Part shown: piece by piece, positions 36,390 to 46,142 of the stretch
Layout of the letters: the number at the start of each line of letters is the position of its first letter
How positions within the stretch are numbered: position 1 is the stretch's first letter
NCBI RefSeq assembly: GCF_003945325.1
Contig: NZ_AP019307.1
Location: forward strand, 62,001-126,000
Length of the DNA: 64,000 nucleotides
Direction of reading: 5' to 3'
Source: Nocardioides baekrokdamisoli
GTDB taxonomy: Bacteria; Actinomycetota; Actinomycetes; Propionibacteriales; Nocardioidaceae
Position numbers and translations under genes: made by a program
The notes under the pieces: model-generated
What the model was told of the DNA's origin: nothing
Database searches by the model: none
What the model saw: only the letters and a program-made list of their open reading frames with translations

Positions 36390-37156
36390 CGCAGGACTCC
36401 CAACTTCTCGAAGAGGTCGACGACCGCCGCGGCGGCCTCGGGGCCTGTGCCCAAGATCTGCACCTGGCTGGGCTGAGGAGGCGGCAGCGTGAGGCGTACA
36501 CGCTTCGTGCCGGTCGGTGCTCCGGCGGGCTCACGGACCTCGATCTCGACCTTCTTGGCCTTCATCCGGCCCGGAACGCTCGGATAGCGCGGTTCGACAC
36601 CGCCCTCGAGCACGGTGACCACGGCCGGGAGTGGCACCCGGTAGATCTCGTGACCCTCCGGCCCCTTGACCCCGGCGACGGCGTGACCGTCCTTGATCGT
36701 GACCGTCGAGGCACCGTTGACGACGGGGCGTCCCAGTTCGTACGCCAACCGGATGCCAACCTGGAAGTCGCCGCTGTCGGCGGCGTCGTTGCCCAGGAGG
36801 ATCAGGTCGTGGCTGCTGCCGTTCGCTTCGTGGTCGCGTACGACGGCGGCGATCTCGCGGGCGACATCGCTCGGACCGTACGCCGAGGAGTCGGCCCGGA
36901 CCTGGGTCGCCGCGGTGCAGCCCATCGCGAGGGCCCCGCGCAACTGCTCCTCCGCGGATTCGTCGCCGAGGGTGAACAGTGCGCCCGTCCCGCCGGTGGC
37001 CGCACTGATCTGGACGGCCAGCTCGACGGCTGCCTCCTCGTGCGCGCTCACCGTGAAGCCGGCGTACCGGCCGTCGACGTTCTGACCGTCATCGGTGATG
37101 ACGACCTCGCCGGTGGAGTCGACGACGCGTTTGATGCAGACCAGCACGTTGTTCAT
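36386..37156 (-). CDS. etfB: Electron transfer flavoprotein beta subunit (FixA-like)
   Basis: The 256-residue subunit begins VLVCIKRVVDSTGEVVITDD, has SAHEEAAVELAVQIS, LILLGNDAADSGDFQVGIRL, and VEPRYPSVPGRMKAKKVEIE, the normal ETF-beta sequence blocks including the AMP-binding region. Its start overlaps the dimethylglycine dehydrogenase stop by 4 bases. Pairs with EtfA to carry electrons to the quinone pool. Confidence 0.93.
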   Translation of the reverse strand: MNNVLVCIKRVVDSTGEVVITDDGQNVDGRYAGFTVSAHEEAAVELAVQISAATGGTGALFTLGDESAEEQLRGALAMGCTAATQVRADSSAYGPSDVAREIAAVVRDHEANGSSHDLILLGNDAADSGDFQVGIRLAYELGRPVVNGASTVTIKDGHAVAGVKGPEGHEIYRVPLPAVVTVLEGGVEPRYPSVPGRMKAKKVEIEVREPAGAPTGTKRVRLTLPPPQPSQVQILGTGPEAAAAVVDLFEKLGVLR

Positions 37157-39663
37157 CGCATGCGCTCGTTCTCTGGGTCGAAGAGGGACGTGGCGTCGAT
37201 CGAGCCGACGACCACCGGGTAGAGCTCCTCCATGTAGGAGACAGCGAGCTCGGTGCCGATGACGGCCTGCTCGGGCGGCAGGTACGCGAGCAACACGTGC
37301 TTGCCCAGCGACGGGGCAGAGCCCGCACTCGTCACATACGGGTGCCGTCCGTGTCCGTCGGTGAGCGTGCCGCCGTCGCGGGTGAGGATCGGCTCGCCGC
37401 CGAGCATGTAGCGCTTCATGCCGGACTTCGAGGTGTGGTCCTCAACCGTCAGCGTGCAGAGCACGGTCCTGAGCGGCTCCTCGCGCTGGGCGAGGTACGC
37501 CTCGCGGCCGACGAAGTCCGCGGCCTTCACCTTCGGTCGCTGCATGCCCGCCTCGACGATCGATCGCTCGGCGTCGAGTTCGGCACCGTACGCGCGGTAG
37601 CCCTTCTCGATGCGGCCAGTCGTGCCGTACACGCCGATGCCGACCGGGATCGCGCCGTGCGGCTCGCCTGCCTCGAGGAGCCGGCTCCACAGCGCGGCCG
37701 CGTCGCTCATCTTCACGTAGAGCTCCCAGCCGAGCTCGCCGACATAGGAGATCCTGGAGGCCAGGACGGTGATGTCGCCGACCTGGATCTCGCGGCAGTT
37801 GAGCATCCCGAAGGCCTCGCCCGACACGTCGTCGGAGGTGACCGAGGCGAGGATGTCGCGTGCCTTCGGGCCCCAGAGGCCGATGGTGTCGATCTCGCTG
37901 GTGAGGTCGGTCAGGGTCGTCGAGCCTCCGGCCGGGATCTGGTCGCCGAAGGTCTTGCGGTCGACGGTGCCGTGGGCGCCGCCGGTGACGACGCGGAAGT
38001 GGTCGTCGCCCAGGCGCATCACGGTGAGGTCGGAGATGAAACCGCCCTTGCCGTCGAGGACCGGGGTGTAGATGACCTTGCCCGGGGTGACATCGCACTG
38101 GGCCACGCAGGTGCGCTGGACGGTCTCGAGTGCCTCGGGGCCGACGATGTCGAAGACCTGGAAAGCACTGAGGTCGATCACGCCGGCCGCCTCGCGCATC
38201 CGCAGGTGCTCGGCGTTGATGATCGGGCTCCACCAGCGGGAGTCCCACTCGTGCTCGCGCGGCATGACGGCGTCGCCGTACGTCGCCAGCAGGCCGGCGT
38301 TCGACTCGTACCAGTGCGGACGCTCCCAGCCTGCGGTCTCGAAGAACACGGCACCGAGGTCCTTCTGGGACTCGTGCATCGGCGCGAGGCGCTGGTTGCG
38401 GTCGGAGGCGTACTGCTCGGCCGGGTGGACGATGCCGTACGTCTTGATGAACGCCTCGGTGGTGCGCAGACGCGCGTGCTCGCGGCGCTGGTGATGGTCG
38501 TGGAAGCGGGCGATGTCGCTCATCGCGACGTCGATCTCGGAGTGGCCGTGGGTCATCCACTCGGCGACCGCGCGGCCGACGCCCGGTGCCTCCTTGATCC
38601 ACACCGCAGCCGCGGTCCACAGACCCTTGACCTGGCTCTCGCCGAGGATCGGCATCCCGTCGGCGGTGAGCGAGAGGAGACCGTTGATGGCGTAGCGGAT
38701 CTCCGCGCCGTCGGCGCCGAGCAGGTCCGGCATGAGTTCGTACGCGGTCTCCAACTGCGGGTCGAAGTCGTCGGAGGTGAACGGAAGTTCGGTGGGGGAG
38801 AGCTTGGACTGCTCGATCGTCGGGATGTCCTCGGGCTCGTGCAGGATCGCGCGGTGGGCGTACGAGCCGACCTCCATGTCGGCACCGTGCTGGCGCTCGT
38901 AGCAGAGCGCGTCCATGTCGCGGATGATCGGGAAGTTGATCTCGCCCGGGAGACCGGAGAGCTGCGGGCAGGGGCCGACGCTGATCATCTGGTGAACGGT
39001 CGGATAGAGCGGGATCGAGACGCCGGCCATGTCGCCGATCTTCGGGCTCCACACGCCGCAGGCGATCACGACGTGCTCGGCGTCGATGTCGCCGCCATCG
39101 GTGCGAACCCGGCGGATCCGGCCGTCCTCGACGTCCAGGCCGGTGACCTCGACGTTCGGGACTGTGGTGAGGGCGCCGGCCGCAATCGCGCGGTCGCGCA
39201 TGATCGTGCCCGCACGGAGCGAGTCGACGACACCGACGGTCGGGGACCAGAAGGCGCCGAGGATGGCGTCAGTCTCGATGAACGGGACCTTCTCCTTCAC
39301 GAACTCCGGGCCGACGAGTTCTGCGGGGATGCCCCAGGCCTTGGCGCTGGACATGCGTCGCCGCAGTTCCTCCATTCGCTCCTCGGTGCGCGCGATCTCG
39401 AAGCCGCCGGACTGGGTGAAGACACCCATCTCCTCGTACTGCTTGACCGAGTCAAGCGTGAGGTCGGTCATCTCGCGGGAATGGTCGACCGGGAAGATGA
39501 AGTTCGAGGCGTGACCGGTCGAGCCGCCCGGGTTGGGCAGCGGGCCCTGGTCGATCTGGACGATGTCACGCCAGCCGAGTTCGGCGAGGTGGTGGACCAG
39601 ACTGTTGCCGACGATGCCGGCGCCGATGACGACGACCTTCGCAGAACTGGGTACCGCGGCCAT
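37153..39663 (-). CDS. Dimethylglycine (or sarcosine) dehydrogenase-like FAD/folate enzyme
   Basis: From ATG 39663 (AGGAGAG upstream) the product is 836 residues. The N-terminal DAO domain has VVVIGAGIVGNSLVHHLAEL and GGSTGHASNF, with His51 where related enzymes attach FAD covalently. A middle FAO-type domain and a C-terminal aminomethyltransferase-like (GCV_T) domain for tetrahydrofolate follow (GGFISDLTVMRLGDDHFRVV, SYVGELGWELYVKMSDAA). It oxidatively removes an N-methyl group, passing electrons to the linked ETF and carbon to folate. Since soxBDAG for sarcosine lies 15 kb away, dimethylglycine is the more likely substrate. It heads a four-gene coupled operon. Confidence 0.88.
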   Translation of the reverse strand: MAAVPSSAKVVVIGAGIVGNSLVHHLAELGWRDIVQIDQGPLPNPGGSTGHASNFIFPVDHSREMTDLTLDSVKQYEEMGVFTQSGGFEIARTEERMEELRRRMSSAKAWGIPAELVGPEFVKEKVPFIETDAILGAFWSPTVGVVDSLRAGTIMRDRAIAAGALTTVPNVEVTGLDVEDGRIRRVRTDGGDIDAEHVVIACGVWSPKIGDMAGVSIPLYPTVHQMISVGPCPQLSGLPGEINFPIIRDMDALCYERQHGADMEVGSYAHRAILHEPEDIPTIEQSKLSPTELPFTSDDFDPQLETAYELMPDLLGADGAEIRYAINGLLSLTADGMPILGESQVKGLWTAAAVWIKEAPGVGRAVAEWMTHGHSEIDVAMSDIARFHDHHQRREHARLRTTEAFIKTYGIVHPAEQYASDRNQRLAPMHESQKDLGAVFFETAGWERPHWYESNAGLLATYGDAVMPREHEWDSRWWSPIINAEHLRMREAAGVIDLSAFQVFDIVGPEALETVQRTCVAQCDVTPGKVIYTPVLDGKGGFISDLTVMRLGDDHFRVVTGGAHGTVDRKTFGDQIPAGGSTTLTDLTSEIDTIGLWGPKARDILASVTSDDVSGEAFGMLNCREIQVGDITVLASRISYVGELGWELYVKMSDAAALWSRLLEAGEPHGAIPVGIGVYGTTGRIEKGYRAYGAELDAERSIVEAGMQRPKVKAADFVGREAYLAQREEPLRTVLCTLTVEDHTSKSGMKRYMLGGEPILTRDGGTLTDGHGRHPYVTSAGSAPSLGKHVLLAYLPPEQAVIGTELAVSYMEELYPVVVGSIDATSLFDPENERMR

Positions 39664-39675
39664 GTGCTCTCCTGA

Positions 39676-39714
39676 GTTGCAAATAACGCAACACGATGCG
39701 TTATACGAGACAAC
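39676..39714. promoter_or_regulatory. IclR-type operator before dimethylglycine operon
   Basis: The element contains GTTGCAAATAACGCAAC (39676-39692) and a degenerate second box starting GATGC two bases later. The perfect inner palindrome ATAACGCA-acacga-TGCGTTAT shares the core GCAACACGATGC with the betB operator. It starts 13 bases before ATG 39663, almost the same offset as at betB. Confidence 0.7.
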
Positions 39715-39868
39715 CGTAGTTTTCTCTGTGGGGAGGCGCGTGTCAATGGTTGGTGGGCAGGAAATGTGATCCGGATCTCGCCCTGGTGCCTTCTGGTACG
39801 CCCGGTCGCATCTGCCACGGTTTCTGTCGGTGGTCGCCAGTAAAATTGTGGCAACACCAGGAGATGCC

Positions 39869-41092
39869 ATGACCGCTTCGCACGACACCCATCCGGTGTT
39901 GGCATGCGTACGCGGCATCCAGACGGCCCTGACCGACATCGCGGACCTGGACCCGACGTTCATGCCAACGAAGGACAAGGCCTCGGCGCTGATCGTCCTG
40001 AGCAAGGCCCTGGCTGCAGCTTCGGCACTTCATGCTCGGCTGCTGGCCAGCGCTGGTGATGTGGCCATGGACCATGGCGCTCGGGATGCCGCGGGTTGGC
40101 TCGCTGCCGAGGAGTACGGGGACTATCGGACGGTGCGCCGCTCGCTGGATTTGGGCAGGTCGTTGGAGTCGGCCCCGGTGGTGCTGTCGGCGTTGGCCGA
40201 GGGCCGGATCGATGTCGACAAGGCACAGATCATCCTTCGTGCCCTTGATGGACTGCCGGCCGATGTGCCCGGCGAGCTTCGGGACCGTGCCGAGGTGGCG
40301 CTGGTGGAGCAGGCGGCGGAGCTTCCTCCGAAGGCGTTGGCTCGGGTGGCGCGTCACCTTGAGGCGGTAGTGCATCCGGAGGCGGCTGATGCGGCCGAAG
40401 CCAAGGCGCTCTTGCGGGAGGAACGGTCGGCGTGGGAGAAGACGAGCCTGCGGATTCTTGATCGGTTTGACGGCACCGCCCGGATCACTGGTGTTCTGCC
40501 CGCGGTGTCGGCGCAGCGGTTGCGGACCTATCTCGAGGCGCACGCCCAACCCCGCAAGCACGACGGGGAACATGCTCGGTCCGATCAACTGGCGGGCCAG
40601 GCGTTCTGTGACCTCTTGGAGCGCATCAACCCGGACACGGTGCCGAGGCACGGTGGTGACGCCACTGTTGTCATGGTGACCATCCCGCTGGCCGACCTCC
40701 GCGCCGAGCTGGGTGCTGCCTCGATCGGTGGCGCGGATTCGGACCATCGGATCAGCGCAGCCGAGGCACGCCGATTGGCCTGCACTGCCGAGGTCATCCC
40801 CGCCGTCCTGGGCGGCCGGTCTCAAGTCCTCGACCTCGGTCGTGCCCAACGGTTGTTCACGCCAGGCCAGCGCAAGGCGCTGCGCACCCGACACTCCACC
40901 TGCCAGGTCCAAGGCTGCGACGTGCCCTCGACCTGGTGCGACGCCCACCACGAAGACCCCTGGTCCCGCGGTGGCCGCACCGACCTCAACAACGCCCTGT
41001 TGGTCTGCGGCCACCATCACCGAAGACTTCACGACACGCGATATCTCGCGGTCAAAGTTGGCAGTCAGGTCCAGCTGCACCGGCGGACATAG
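39869..41092 (+). CDS. DUF222/HNH endonuclease domain protein (13E12-repeat type)
   Basis: ATG 39869 has AGGAGA upstream. The 407-residue product has a DUF222 region with DAAGWLAAEEYGDYRTVRRS and VVLSALAEGRIDVDKAQIIL, and a C-terminal HNH nuclease: CQVQGC, CDAHHEDPWSRGGRTDLNN and CGHHHRRLHD, with Cys pairs for structural zinc and a catalytic His. Such genes occur in many copies in actinobacterial genomes and are thought to be mobile or self-propagating; their role is not settled. It interrupts the choline cluster between two unrelated minus-strand genes. Confidence 0.9.
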   Translation: MTASHDTHPVLACVRGIQTALTDIADLDPTFMPTKDKASALIVLSKALAAASALHARLLASAGDVAMDHGARDAAGWLAAEEYGDYRTVRRSLDLGRSLESAPVVLSALAEGRIDVDKAQIILRALDGLPADVPGELRDRAEVALVEQAAELPPKALARVARHLEAVVHPEAADAAEAKALLREERSAWEKTSLRILDRFDGTARITGVLPAVSAQRLRTYLEAHAQPRKHDGEHARSDQLAGQAFCDLLERINPDTVPRHGGDATVVMVTIPLADLRAELGAASIGGADSDHRISAAEARRLACTAEVIPAVLGGRSQVLDLGRAQRLFTPGQRKALRTRHSTCQVQGCDVPSTWCDAHHEDPWSRGGRTDLNNALLVCGHHHRRLHDTRYLAVKVGSQVQLHRRT

Positions 41093-41204
41093 GCCGATCG
41101 CGTGAGCCTCCTGGGTTTGAGCCCAAGCCCGTTTGGCCGAGGCTTCCTCAGTTCCTACTCGAGGACGGAAGCGCACTGATCTGCCGAGATCAGGACGGAC
41201 TGAG

Positions 41205-44200
41205 CTAGGCAATGATCCTGGGATTGAACGAATAGGGCGGCGCGGCTGCGAACCCTGGTGATCCGCTGTGGGACGCGGAGATGCTCAATATCCCGCTCTT
41301 GCCGGTGAGTGCGATGCTGACCACCACACCGGTGGTGCTATTCGCCGGCACCTTGTATGTCTTCGTCACCCCCGGCGTGCCGGAGACATACAAATAGACG
41401 TACCCGCTTGGCGTGCCAGAAGTCTTCACGTACACACGGATTGGGTAATAACGGCGCGCTCCAGAAGCGTACGGATGGGCGCCGCTGATCGCGACCCGTG
41501 TTGTCGCGCTGGGCGCAGCGGGAGTGACCCAACCGGACCGGGTTGACGGCACGGAGGTCCCAACGCTGTTGGTTGCGGTGACTGTGAAGCTGTAGGTCGC
41601 GCCGTTGACTAGACCTCCAACGGTCGCGCTCATCCACTGTCCTTGAGGGACCGTGCCGTTGATGGTAGTCGTCGCACCGCCTGGGCTGACCGTGACGGTG
41701 TAGTGAGTGATCGTCGAACCCTCGTTGGCTGGTGCGGTCCACCCGACTACTGCCGATCTGTTGCCGGCAACCGCGGTCACATTCTGCGGCCCATCTGGAG
41801 GCCCGGCGGGGGTTGAGGAGATCGATGTCGCCGAGCCCGGGCCGGCCCAGTTTCGGGCTGCAACGGTGAAGGTATAGGAGTGTCCGTTGTACAGGTTCGC
41901 CACCGTGCAGGAGGTCGCTGTGGACTGTTGCGCCGACGTGCAGCTCGGGGCCACGCCCTGGTTTCCGGTGACGTCTTGGGAGGTGATGTCGTAGCCGCTG
42001 ATCAGGGATCCGCCATCGGTCGCGGGCGCGGTCCAGGAAAGTTGCACCTGGCCGTTCCCCGCTGTCGCGGTGAGCCCGGTCGGTGCGGAGGGCACGGTGA
42101 ACGGGGTGACCGAGTTGGATGGTGCCGAGGACCCTGATGTTCCGACGGCGTTGGTTGCCGTGACAGTGAAGGTGACTGGGGCCTGTGGAGTGAGGCCCGT
42201 GACCCAGCACGACAGGCTGTGTCGGGTGTACAGGTCGAGGTACCCGAGTCTCATGTCGAGGGTCGGGGAGCACGTGTGTCCCGCACCGTCCGAGACGACG
42301 TAATTGGTGACCGGGATGCCGCCGGTGTCCAGTGATGGCGCAAAGGTGACATCTGCGGATGCGGCCCCGGCTGAAGCGGTGACGTTGGTGGGAGCCGACG
42401 GGGCGGTCGCCGAGGTCGGCGTGAGTGCGAGCACGTAGCCGCCCGCCTGGTTGCGGACAGTGTTCGCGATGTATACGGTCCCTTGTGGGCTGACAGCGAT
42501 CGCGGCTGGCGTGAGGCCTGTCTGCTGGGCCCAGCCGAGCGTGGCGGCTTCGTACCAATAGCTGTTGCGGTCGCCTTCTCCGTCTCCGTCTCCACCGATG
42601 ATGGACAAGGTGCCGTCGGGGGTGACCTTGATGACGTAGGTGTAGTCGATGAAGTACATGTTGCCAGCGGCGTCACCCGCCATACCCAGAGCCGAGAGAT
42701 CAGAATCGATCGCTGGCCCCGGGACCAACGACGTCTGGTTGGTGCCGCCCGCGAGTACTGTCGCCGAGCCATTCGGAGTGATCTTGTAAACCCCGGTCGC
42801 CCCATCCGTGGCGTAGACGTTGCCGCTCGCGTCGACCCCGATCGGCCCCTGGCTCACTCCGATCGACGTGGCTGGCGCCGGCCAAGAGCTTGGGGTTGAG
42901 GTACCGCCGCCGGCGAACAGCGATAGCGTCCCGTCTAGCCCAACCCTGTAGATATTGCCTGACTCAATGTAGAGGTCACCGGCGGGGTCGGCTGCGATTG
43001 CAGTCGGTGACATCGGGCTCGACACGGCCGGGCCTGCCACCGGCGTGCCATTCTGGCCGTTGCCCGCGATGATGCTCAGGACCCCACCGGGGGTGATCTT
43101 GACCACGGACCCCGTCTGTGCGAGGTACAGGTTGTTGGCCGAGTCAACCGCCATCGCTCCGCTTGCGCGCAGGGGGCTCGATAGTGCTGGCCCAGGAATG
43201 GGCGCTCCTGTAGTGCCGTTGCCAGCGAACATGCTCAGTGTTCCGGAACCGTCCACTTTGGCGATACCTGTGCCGGTGGAGACGTAGAGGTTTCCCTGCG
43301 AATCAGCCGCTACCGCCTCGGGCGTCATCGGACTCATCGTCGCTGGCCCCAGGGTGAGAACTCCCTGGCTGTCACCGGCGAGCAGAGAGAGGGTGCCGCT
43401 CGGCGTGACCGACTCTAGGTAGCCGCTGGGCGAGGTCCAACCCGGAGCGTGCACGCCGGAGTCGCTGATAACGAGGTTGCCAGCTGAGTCGAAAGCGACA
43501 TCCTGCGACAGCATCGGACTCGAGGTTGCAGGGCCGGGTTTCGGAGGATAGGTGGTCTGGCCGGGTGTATATCCAGGTCCGGCATATCCAGCGAAGGTCG
43601 AGACCGTCCCATCCGCGATCCGATAGACCCGGTCGCCGCTCGCCAAATACAGGGCGCCTGATGAAGAAACCGCAACGCTGCTGGCCTTCATCTCGAACGG
43701 CACGGCAGGCATCGGCCCCATCCCGCCGTGCATGCTCGGGTCCGGACCTGCGGCGATCGAGAGCGTGCCGCCCGAGATCTCCTCGACGTACGCACCACCA
43801 GCCAAGTAGATGTTTCCACTCTGGTCGAGCGCGATCGAACCAGTCTCAACGGGGCTGTTCATCGCGGGCCCCGGAACAGGGTCGCCGTTGGCGGCGTTGC
43901 CAGCAACGTAGGACAGATGCCCGTCGGAGGAGATCTCGACCACGTAACCCCGGTCATCTGTGAGGTACAGATTGCCCGTCCGATCGATCGCGATCGCCCG
44001 CGGGTAAATCGTGCTATCGAGCGCCGGCCCAACCGTGGGCCACCATTGTCCGTTGGGGTGGCCAACGCCGGCAATGATCGAAAGCACCCCAGACGGGTTC
44101 ACCTTCTCGACGTAACCGAGCGCATCGGCGATGTAGACATTCCCCACGCCATCGACTGCGACGCCAACCGGGGACATGGCACTCGCAATAGCCAGCCCTG

Positions 44201-44522
44201 GTTGAGGAGTTTGGTGGGGTATCGCCGGATTAAAAGCGCCAGCCCCGGCGATGATTGAGATCATCCCGTTCGGGGTCAACTTTTCGACGTCGCCTGCGTC
44301 GACAAAGTAGATGTTTCCAGCAGAGTCGCTGGTGGTGGGGCCCGGATAGATCTGACTGGCCATCGCAGCCCCGTTCGAAGCCACACCCATGCGGCCAGCG
44401 GCAAGCGCCACTCGGTAAGCACTTGGCGATGGCGTCGATGCTCTTGCCCGACTGATCGGCACAGTGAAGGCGACAGCGATGAGCGCTGCGACCGTCAAGA
44501 GTCGTCCACCGCTGCTCCGCAT
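41205..44522 (-). CDS. Large secreted NHL-repeat / fibronectin type III protein
   Basis: ATG 44522 has CGGGAGG 6 bases upstream, and the 1105-residue product then begins with a signal peptide (LLTVAALIAVAFTVPISRAR). Residues about 45-730 hold roughly a dozen NHL-like units of the form PxGVAVDxxGNVYIAD, GxLSIIAG (beta-propeller). Three fibronectin type III domains follow (PSAPTNVTASAGAASADVTF, PSAPTGLTATAGNGQVQLSW, PPDGPQNVTAVAGNRSAVVG), then a C-terminal Ig-like region. It is an exported, probably cell-surface protein without a visible anchor. No catalytic motif is seen. The next genes are unrelated. Confidence 0.85.
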   Translation of the reverse strand: MRSSGGRLLTVAALIAVAFTVPISRARASTPSPSAYRVALAAGRMGVASNGAAMASQIYPGPTTSDSAGNIYFVDAGDVEKLTPNGMISIIAGAGAFNPAIPHQTPQPGLAIASAMSPVGVAVDGVGNVYIADALGYVEKVNPSGVLSIIAGVGHPNGQWWPTVGPALDSTIYPRAIAIDRTGNLYLTDDRGYVVEISSDGHLSYVAGNAANGDPVPGPAMNSPVETGSIALDQSGNIYLAGGAYVEEISGGTLSIAAGPDPSMHGGMGPMPAVPFEMKASSVAVSSSGALYLASGDRVYRIADGTVSTFAGYAGPGYTPGQTTYPPKPGPATSSPMLSQDVAFDSAGNLVISDSGVHAPGWTSPSGYLESVTPSGTLSLLAGDSQGVLTLGPATMSPMTPEAVAADSQGNLYVSTGTGIAKVDGSGTLSMFAGNGTTGAPIPGPALSSPLRASGAMAVDSANNLYLAQTGSVVKITPGGVLSIIAGNGQNGTPVAGPAVSSPMSPTAIAADPAGDLYIESGNIYRVGLDGTLSLFAGGGTSTPSSWPAPATSIGVSQGPIGVDASGNVYATDGATGVYKITPNGSATVLAGGTNQTSLVPGPAIDSDLSALGMAGDAAGNMYFIDYTYVIKVTPDGTLSIIGGDGDGEGDRNSYWYEAATLGWAQQTGLTPAAIAVSPQGTVYIANTVRNQAGGYVLALTPTSATAPSAPTNVTASAGAASADVTFAPSLDTGGIPVTNYVVSDGAGHTCSPTLDMRLGYLDLYTRHSLSCWVTGLTPQAPVTFTVTATNAVGTSGSSAPSNSVTPFTVPSAPTGLTATAGNGQVQLSWTAPATDGGSLISGYDITSQDVTGNQGVAPSCTSAQQSTATSCTVANLYNGHSYTFTVAARNWAGPGSATSISSTPAGPPDGPQNVTAVAGNRSAVVGWTAPANEGSTITHYTVTVSPGGATTTINGTVPQGQWMSATVGGLVNGATYSFTVTATNSVGTSVPSTRSGWVTPAAPSATTRVAISGAHPYASGARRYYPIRVYVKTSGTPSGYVYLYVSGTPGVTKTYKVPANSTTGVVVSIALTGKSGILSISASHSGSPGFAAAPPYSFNPRIIA

Positions 44523-44918
44523 GCTGAACCTCCCGAGAATTAGACGGATCGTACGACTACGCATGACGCGCTTCGGTCGCGCCGTGCGCTCAGTGCCTGC
44601 GCTGCCGACCACCACGATCGGGCCGGCGCGTGGGTTCACTCGTCGTCGCAACTGCAATCGTCGACTCGCGGCACACGCGCCTACCACAGAGAGTCTGGCG
44701 ACGTACCCACAGAGCGCACATCGGTACTGACACGCAAACGACTACCTAACTCACAGAAGGCCTGCTGGCGCGTCCAAGAAGTCGTATGAGCCTTACCGCT
44801 GTCTCAATACGAATTGGGCGACCAAATCGCACCCATCTGCCGCAGCCGGTGGACCTTCGATTGACCGCTGAGGAGTCAGCCGCGAGGTGTCCAACGCGAG
44901 CGTGCCGGGACGACCGGA
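44523..44918. other. Intergenic, no gene recognised
   Basis: Upstream of the NHL protein; no family-like frame is seen. It should contain that gene's promoter. Confidence 0.4.
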
Positions 44919-45359
44919 CTAAGCAGCGACCCGAAATCGGTCGTTCTGCTGCTTGATGCACAACAGAACCTCCATCGATCCGTCCATTCGGGCGGCAACG
45001 CGAATCGTCTCTCCCGCGACCGTGACAAAACGAGCGACGCCGAGTCGATTGAAGTCGCCACGGGCGACTGCATACTCAGCGAGATCTTCGACCCGAACTT
45101 CCCGACAACGCCGTTTCCCGACGAACGAGACCGAGCCCTCGTTGATCGAGACACTCGTCACCACGTTCCGCATCTGAAGCCAGGACGCAACGCCGATCAT
45201 CGTCCACGCAGTACCCAGAATCAGAAGCGGAATCGAACTGCTGCTGTGCACCGCTGCTGCGATGGCAAGCATCAGACAACCGCCCCCGAGAGCAACGCTT
45301 CGCCCCACCGCGATGTACCGGAGCCACCACCTCGACGCCCGCGCACTCACCACACGCAC
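44919..45359 (-). CDS. Small membrane protein, PH-like C-terminal domain
   Basis: The 146-residue product starts at GTG 45359. Two hydrophobic helices (RSVALGGGCLMLAIAAAV and IPLLILGTAWTMIGVASWL) are followed by a beta-rich domain (VSINEGSVSFVGKRRCREVR, LGVARFVTVAGETIRVAARM), the arrangement of bacterial PH-like membrane proteins of unknown function. It is a lone gene on the minus strand. Function unknown. Confidence 0.65.
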   Translation of the reverse strand: MRVVSARASRWWLRYIAVGRSVALGGGCLMLAIAAAVHSSSSIPLLILGTAWTMIGVASWLQMRNVVTSVSINEGSVSFVGKRRCREVRVEDLAEYAVARGDFNRLGVARFVTVAGETIRVAARMDGSMEVLLCIKQQNDRFRVAA

Positions 45360-45498
45360 AAGTATGCGCGCCCAAACACAGCCGTCCCCGGATGGTCATC
45401 TGTCTGGCGGACAGCCCAAGCCTTACGGAGGAGGTCGGCCCGACGATCCAACGTGTCGCACCCTGTTCTGCCGCAACCCCGGGCAGCGAGGTGACCCG

Positions 45499-46008
45499 CT
45501 AGCACCGGCCACGCGTATTGATGACGAACTCTCCGACCTGCAGTGCCAGCGCAGGAGGGGTGGAGGGAGAGTCGTCCGACCACATGAACGTGACCGGCTT
45601 CCCGGCCTCCAACTCGCTGAACGCTTGATGCCACGGAGCGGTCGAAAGGCTTCCCACCGCTGTCGCGCCGAGTAGGTGAACGCGGAGCACGTTGCCCTGC
45701 TCGGTGTACGTGCCAGTCCAATCGTTCACGCCATCGTTCCCCGAAACGTGGCCTCTGGTGTCGAACGTGATCCAGGAGCCGGGTGGTGCCGGGCGGGGAT
45801 CCGGCGCTGGAGACTGATCCGCACCGGTTCCCACGCACGGAATCAGAAACCGCCCGTGGAGCCCGAGGCCGACGCCAATGCCTGTCATCGCTGGGCGGGC
45901 AGGCGGCGGCGTGGCCGGACGCGGGATCGCCTCACGCAGGCTCCCGCAGGCGACAAGTGCGATGGTCGCAAGGAGCAACGCAGCGGCAGAGGCAAGGCGT
46001 TGAGTCAT
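45499..46008 (-). CDS. META-domain-like lipoprotein
   Basis: The 169-residue product has a lipoprotein signal (AAALLLATIALVAC, lipobox LVAC at about residues 18-21), a Pro/Ala-rich linker, and a C-terminal region with WITFDTRGHVSGNDGVNDWT and TFMWSDD, which resembles META/HslJ-type lipoproteins. ATG 46008 lies in front of the signal. It is a single gene downstream of gbcB; no link to choline metabolism is evident. Confidence 0.65.
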   Translation of the reverse strand: MTQRLASAAALLLATIALVACGSLREAIPRPATPPPARPAMTGIGVGLGLHGRFLIPCVGTGADQSPAPDPRPAPPGSWITFDTRGHVSGNDGVNDWTGTYTEQGNVLRVHLLGATAVGSLSTAPWHQAFSELEAGKPVTFMWSDDSPSTPPALALQVGEFVINTRGRC

Positions 46009-46142
46009 GAGGCTGTCATCCCGACGAGATTGGTCACATGAGTGTGACGCTCTACCTCGTCCTACGGGTTCCCAGCCTCGCTAGAAGCCCCGCACCACCC
46101 GTCCGGATTTGCCGCGATCACCGCCAGAGTGTCACCACCGGC

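Noticed and set aside
37297..39675. 792-codon plus-strand frame opposite the dimethylglycine dehydrogenase gene
   Set aside because: Antisense shadow from codon bias; the minus strand has complete domains.
42000..44300. Repeated motifs every 150-170 bases suspected to be DNA repeats
   Set aside because: They are codons for NHL repeat units; similarity is at protein level and diverged in DNA.
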